Positions 59,343-64,000 of a stretch of 64,000 nt of DNA are shown here, piece by piece (within the stretch, counting starts at the first letter, position 1; every line of letters begins with the position of its first letter). The notes beneath the pieces were generated by a model that worked only from the letters and a program-made list of their open reading frames with translations, was not told the DNA's origin and searched no databases. Source of the stretch: Welwitschia mirabilis. Taxonomy: Eukaryota > Gnetophyta > Gnetopsida > Welwitschiales. The position numbers and the translations under genes were made by a program. Location of the stretch: the NCBI GenBank assembly GCA_051453625.1, contig JBOZIK010000001.1:152183243-152247242 (forward strand). Reading direction: 5' to 3'.

Positions 59343-59599
59343 ATCACAAGGTAATGTAGATGTATATGTAGAAGGAGGGATGTTAATTGAGGTATTTCAT
59401 ACAATTACAAGTGAAAGAGATGGAGAAACATGTAGAGACAATTTAAGTTGGTTTTTTTATTGAAAGGTAGAATTCTATTCTCCTTTAAGTTTATTTGATT
59501 TTTAATTGATTCTTCTTTATTCCTCTTATTCTCATTGTTTACTTCATCATTACTTGATTGAATTCTCACTTTAATTTCTTCATTATTATCTTTCATTAT

Positions 59600-61200
59600 A
59601 TCTTCCTCTTCTTCATTTTTTTAATCAATATCATTAATTATGTATCACTCTTTCTTATTACTATTTTGTTGAGGATTATTTTTCTTTTCAAAGTTGGTTA
59701 ATTCCTTAAAAGATCATTAAAAAGATTATAGAAAGGAAAGTCTTCATTCTCTTCATTATGTGATGGAATATTTTCTAATGTTTGTTTAATTAACTTTTCT
59801 TCCTCTTTGTTAAATAATTTTATTAACTCTAAACTGCAATTCTCATTTTTAGTTATTGAGGAGTTGTTATTAATTGTTATCTCAAATTATAGTCTAGATG
59901 ATAAGAGTGGACAACTCCCTTTATAATGTAAATTCTCCATTGATTTTATTCCATTACTTAGATTCTTTCTTAATTGCATATATTGAACTTCTTTTAAAGG
60001 TTGAACTCCTTCATCCTCATAATAAAGTAACTGAAAACCTAGGATATGATCTAATATTTCAATATAATTATCATCTTCTTCTTCACCATTCTCATCATCT
60101 TGTTGCACATTATTATTTTTTAATTTATTAAATTCATTAGAAGAAGAAATTTTATGTATATTATGGATTAAAGAATTTTCATATTTTTCTTTAGTGTATT
60201 CTTCATCTAGATTACTTAGTAGCAAATGGATGCTAGGGATATAATTTAATACCTTAATATAATTATCTAATAAATGGGCAGCATCATTTCTATTATTGAA
60301 AGATTGAGTTGAATTATTTTATTTCCCCTTTGCTTATCTCCTAATGAGTAGGATGTTGAATTTTAATCTAAAATTTTGTGTTCTATTTGAAAGCAAAAAT
60401 TATTATTATTTATTTCTAGGTTCTCCTAATTTTTCTTAAGGTAGGATGTAATAAGATCAGTTTGAGGTGGTTGTATTTTAAGAGAGCCTTGATTTTGTAA
60501 TAGTATTTGTTGTAATATTTCAACCAAATTATCTAGGTTCTTATTAGTATTTTATTATCTCTTTATCATTTCATCAATAATTTTTTTCATCAAATCATCT
60601 TTTTTTCTTAAAGTAGTTTATGGGAGATGATTCTTATTCATAGTAATCCATGAGAGATAATTGGGATTCATAGAAATTATTGTAGTAGGTTTGTCTAAAT
60701 GAGGTGAAATCCCTAAAATATGGAAAATTTTCATTTTCATTTCTAGATACAGTTTAAAAAGAAGAAGGGAAAGGATAAGATATTTGAAAAGAGGAATGAG
60801 CCTTATTCCTACTCTCAACATTATTTTTTATTATTCTTTCTTCTTTTGAAAAATTTTATTAAAGAGCTTTCTTATTATTATCCTTAGAATTTTTCAAGTT
60901 TTTGTCCATTTATCAATAATTTCATCAAAGGTTCTTTTATCACTATTCATTTGAAGCAATTAAAATTGAAAAGAATAAAATAGAAGAATCTAATTCAAGA
61001 TGAAAATAAGTACATAGTGAAGATCAAGTTAATGTTTTATCTTTTTATTAAAATTTTTTCTATTCTTAATGCTCAACAAAATAAATGTATAATGGCTTTT
61101 ATCTTCTAAATTATCTTCAAAACGAAAATCCTTCACAAGAAAAAAAAAGAACTTAAAAGGAGCATTATATGTAGTTGGAGATTAAGTACTTGATTCTATT
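59600..61200 (-). pseudogene. Athila/Tat-type gag remnant
   Basis: Near 60,760-60,650 the minus strand reads NENENFPYFRDFTSFRQTYY and NNFYESQLSLMDYYE, the Asn/Phe/Tyr-rich tail that follows the zinc knuckle in this family. NLDNLVEILQQILLQNQ at about 60,540-60,490 matches the DIENLMIILQ*NILANQ segment of element A near 875-930. The following frame (59,887-60,225) is open for 112 codons with an acidic stretch (QQDDENGEEEDDNYIE), also paralleled by the NNNEEED stretch of element A. Stops and frameshifts abound. The capsid part (61.0-61.6 kb) was not recognised. Confidence 0.62.
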
Positions 61201-61410
61201 TGAAAGTTAGCTAGTCCTTCTCTAATACTTTATTTTATCAATAGCATTTTTATTTCCTATATCAACCATATCATAGCATGCTTCAAATATAAAACAACAA
61301 AAAAAAAAAAAAATAACTTGTAATTGTCCTTCTAATCATGGAGATGACATAGGGAATGACAAACATAGAAATAAAAAATAGAAAATTAAAGCATAAAATA
61401 GATTCAAACG

Positions 61411-61440
61411 CTATCATCCACCTTATTGTGTGGATGATAG
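61411..61440. repeat. perfect 11-base inverted repeat (hairpin)
   Basis: CTATCATCCAC, an 8-base loop, then GTGGATGATAG. It lies in the leader between primer site and gag. Confidence 0.85.
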
Positions 61441-61506
61441 GCAAGACGATAACTACAAAAAGAAAAAGAAAAATTCATAAACAAAAAGTAAATTAAGAAA
61501 ATTCAT

Positions 61507-61535
61507 GTTGTCATTCCCAATGTCATGGGGACAAC
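61507..61535. repeat. short fold-back unit of the GTTGTC...GACAAC type
   Basis: GTTGTCATTCCC, then AATGTCATGGGGACAAC. It resembles units inside both LTRs (about 52,725-52,760 and 62,625-62,660). Confidence 0.55.
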
Positions 61536-61690
61536 AAAGAGTATGATAGACTGTTAAACTAAGAAAAACTAACAACTGCAAAAAGAAAACCTATGGTTAT
61601 AAATAAAAATATAATGTTACTATAGATAGATATTTAATTTAAAACTAATTTACTCACTTGAATGATGACAATCCTCATGCTCCTCAGTAA

Positions 61691-61711
61691 TCGTTCCTAG
61701 TAATGATGCCA
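61691..61711 (-). other. primer binding site, tRNA-Asp type
   Basis: On the minus strand TGGCATCATTACTAGGAAC lies three bases from the 5' LTR end (CACTATAACA|TCT|TGGC). It matches the Athila-type site TGGCGCCGTTGCCGGGGA, complementary to the 3' end of tRNA-Asp. By alignment nearly every difference is a C/T or G/A transition, plus one base deleted in the G run. Confidence 0.82.
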
Positions 61712-61714
61712 AGA

Positions 61715-62901
61715 TGTTATAGTGTGTAATTTTGTAATCCTTTACATCCTAATGGATCTTGTTAATAAAATAGATATATTATAAAATACGATACATTAGT
61801 ATGAATGTGAGTGATCCAAATATCATAAACCCATTAAAGACATGTGAGAGAAGAAGGATAATTGATTTCTAGAGAAATATCATATCCAAAACTTAGAAAT
61901 AATTGGAATTTAGGAAAATAAATATGCAATGTAATGCAAGTCCAACTAAACATAGTTGAACACCTATTTGAGTAATAAATCAACTTGTCAAGATTTATCT
62001 GAGTCAAATAAATTGACTAAAATTTCAGACAAGATGATTCTTTAAACTAATTTCTTTAACCTTAACAAAGGTTGCTCTTAAGATCTATATCATTAGAGAT
62101 ACTGTTATCAAATCATAATAACATAAATCATAAGGGAAATTAATAGAATAAACGCATAATAAAGAAGCAAAGTTTTATATTAAAAATTAAACTAGTGTCT
62201 TAGTACAAAATAGCTAAGACTTAATAGAGAATGCATACTTCTTTAGCAAGGAAATGTCTTTCTGTAGCTTATAAGATAAATATCCCACCCTTTAATTTCC
62301 TGTCACAAGAATGTTTGGTTCATCAAAGACGAATAAGAAAGTTAAAGAAGGATCTTATTTATAGGGTTAAGGAGGTAAAACCATCATATAAAATGTGCTA
62401 CAAAACACACTCAATTTAGGTAAAGAAAGGGATGAAATGAATGAAGATCAGCTAACCATTTTAGGTATCATCCTAACTATCATGGAGATGACCAATTAAA
62501 TGATGACTTATATGTTACATTCATCATCTTGTATGTCATGGAAATGATCATGAAGATGTCACCCCTTTAGAGACTCAGTAGTATCAGCTGCAGTCCATGT
62601 CAACATTTATATGTGGTTTATAATTTTGTCATCTTACTTGTCATGGGGACAACATAGGGGGCAACAATCTTCTTTATCCTTTCAACTCAAGAGAAGATAG
62701 CCTTTTTCATCAGTGATCTTCCTCCAAGGCACAATGTATTAGAATGTACTTTAAATGCCTCTAATTATATTAAGAATTACATATTTCCATGATCTTCCAT
62801 CAATTCTCTATAATCCTTAGAATTGTAGCTAATCCTATATAAATGTCCTGTAAAATAGCTCATAACACCTCATTAAATACATACAATTTGGTAATGAATC
62901 A
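61715..62901 (-). repeat. 5' LTR of Athila-type element
   Basis: 1,187 bases, starting TG and ending CA on the plus strand (TGTTATAG...GAATCA), so both canonical ends survive. Aligns with 51,756-52,997. The 62,231-62,419 frame is a chance frame not kept in the other LTR. Confidence 0.87.
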
Positions 62902-63480
62902 ATGTTTTTAAGTCTTATAGATGTCTTCACATGTTATAGACATCTTCCATATTTGAAAATATCTTTTATTTACTTTATTAAATTTTTAGCTTTATTATCC
63001 CTACACACACATGACATTAAATTTTATAAATTTAGGACATCAAAACTAGGTATGTCAATAAACCTAATGTTATATACATTATGTAAAGAAGTTGAATAAA
63101 AATACTAAAGAAGAGTAGGATGACTTTGTAATCTACTGATCATTCAACTCAAATTTTAAATGGAATAATAAAATATATCTTAGTATAAGTTGATAATTTT
63201 TAATAGCTAGTTAACTTTTATAGTTTTAGAGATGAAATAGAACTAATAAGATTTCTTATCTTAGGAAGCAGTAAAAATGTGCTTAAAAAACATGAGTTAT
63301 AATCTTCAATGCTATGAAAAAGAACTATATAGATGACTTAAAAGATCTTGATTTAATTAAAATTAATATAAATAAAATTATTGAAAAATCATAAAAATTT
63401 AGCATTTTTTCCATATAAATTCAAACGATGAATCATTCAATGAAAAATGTAAATTTAAACATCTACTATACAAACCACAA
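62902..63480. other. flanking A+T-rich DNA with AGATGTCTT motifs
   Basis: TAGATGTCTTCACATGTTAT at 62,923 is followed by AGACATCTTCC, an inverted arrangement like the cluster at 18,740-19,060. No gene seen; the 62,902-63,099 frame is unsupported. Confidence 0.45.
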
Positions 63481-64000
63481 AAACAACCTTTGAGTAAAGA
63501 ATGTCTTTCTAGTATTAAACTTAACCTCTTTTAAAAGCTTAAAAAATAAATTCTTAGGAAATATAGACCTCTATCATTTAGTAATATTTATAAAATTATT
63601 AACTTATTAAAAATAATTAACTTTTTGCTTAAATAATACAAAAATCTTATATGATAAATTATCTCTAACCTAACATTAACTAACCTTGTTATATGTATAC
63701 AAAAACTTCATTTGAAAGAAAATCCTAATCATAGTAGAGAGCTCTAACATAGACTTAGTTCTCATCAAAGAAGTAGTAATGAAAGAAGTCCTTAAGTTAC
63801 TAGATGATAATGTTACCTATCTAATTCCTTATTGTTAATTGGTAAACTTTACTCAAATAATTCCTAAAAATCCTATAATTATTATATTTAAAAATAAAAA
63901 TAGTGAACTAATTCCAACCAAAGCAAAAGTAGGGTATAAAATATGCATTTACTCTAGAAATGTAATAGTATAACTTTTAAAGGTTATTTTCCTCTAGCTT
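63480..64000 (+). pseudogene. Athila/Tat-type pol, linker and RT N-terminus (element E, partial)
   Basis: Near 63,540-63,600 a worn LGNIDLYHLVIFIKLLTY resembles the pre-RT segment of Athila pol. At 63,748-63,950 the frame reads NIDLVLIKEVVMKEVLKLLD, then IIPKNPIIIIFKNKNSELIP and TKAKVGYKICIYSRN, matching the RT N-terminal region ('kevlKLLdagiIyPi.dS.wVSPv.vVpKK...' and 'GWrvCIDYRkLN'). The element runs off the right end of the window. It has the same orientation as element A and opposite to its neighbour. Confidence 0.72.

Larger units (their letters stand above)
51756..62901 (-). mobile_element. Athila/Tat-type Ty3/gypsy element, minus strand, with internal duplication
   Basis: An 11.1-kb element read from right to left: 5' LTR (61,715-62,901), tRNA-Asp-type primer site (61,691-61,711), gag remnant (61.2-59.6 kb), an unidentified ORF (59.3-58.7 kb), an integrase end plus 3' noncoding region (58.33-56.93 kb), a gap, RT/RNase H/integrase (56.83-54.6 kb), a second 3' noncoding region (54.6-53.01 kb), polypurine tract and 3' LTR (52,997-51,756). 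Protease and the N-terminal RT were not found and may be lost in the gap. LTRs match over their length but are clearly diverged. No convincing target duplication (ATATA left, ATGTT right). It belongs to the same family as element A at 1-7.8 kb. Confidence 0.85.

Noticed and set aside
59405-59596. 63-residue minus-strand ORF as a separate gene
   Set aside because: Low-complexity Asn/Lys/Glu composition in the gag region of a decayed element; no independent support.
51751-62906. 5-bp target duplication for the Athila-type element
   Set aside because: The flanks ATATA and ATGTT do not match, and shifting the LTR edges by a few bases gives no better pair.

Overview
The window looks like a gene-poor, A+T-rich block of a seed-plant nuclear genome, probably an angiosperm; I cannot name the species. 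Four things point to a plant: Ty3/gypsy retrotransposons of the Athila/Tat and Del/Tekay (chromovirus) types, a Mutator-like (MULE) transposon with an intron-bearing DDE/SWIM transposase, plastid-derived DNA, and tRNA-type primer binding sites typical of plant LTR elements. I found no intact host gene. Nearly every long reading frame belongs to a decayed mobile element or is a chance frame in A+T-rich DNA. Many lesions are C-to-T or G-to-A changes (Gln, Arg or Trp codons turned into stops), as expected for old methylated repeats.

Layout, left to right. 1-7.8 kb: Athila/Tat-type element A (+), with gag, protease, RT, RNase H, integrase and a 3' noncoding tail. It is interrupted between gag and protease by about 1.6 kb that includes a chimeric plastid insert (psbC end, trnS-UGA part, trnI-GAU intron part). 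8.4-9.6 kb: a decayed envelope-like plant transposon ORF. 9.6-19.1 kb: mostly unidentifiable A+T-rich DNA with an unidentified gene-like remnant (11.2-12.5 kb) and a possible small LTR/primer site (16.9-17.2 kb). 19.1-21.9 kb: first copy (X1) of an unidentified repeat X. 22.6-37.9 kb: a compound Del/Tekay element arranged LTR-pol remnant-LTR-gag/pol-LTR, with LTRs of about 3.3 kb and a matching 5-bp direct repeat at its outer ends. 38.3-51.6 kb: second copy (X2) of repeat X, split by a 10.5-kb MULE (39,093-49,643) with about 1.14-kb terminal inverted repeats and a 9-bp target duplication. 51.8-62.9 kb: an Athila-type element on the minus strand, with 1.2-kb LTRs, a tRNA-Asp-type primer site and a polypurine tract, whose 3' noncoding region is present twice. 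63.5-64 kb: start of another Athila-type pol on the plus strand.

The elements do not work together as a pathway; the window is a record of nested insertion, recombination and decay. I saw no new functional system. The most useful results are the exact MULE borders with a related unoccupied site in X1, the two assembly gaps flanked by repeated contig ends, the compound Tekay and Athila structures, the tRNA-like module carried in the Tekay LTR, and the rearranged plastid insert. Runs of N (1271-1370, 12056-12063, 27255-27354, 39766-40324, 46013-46112, 55651-55660, 56828-56927) are assembly gaps. Borders given for decayed regions are approximate.
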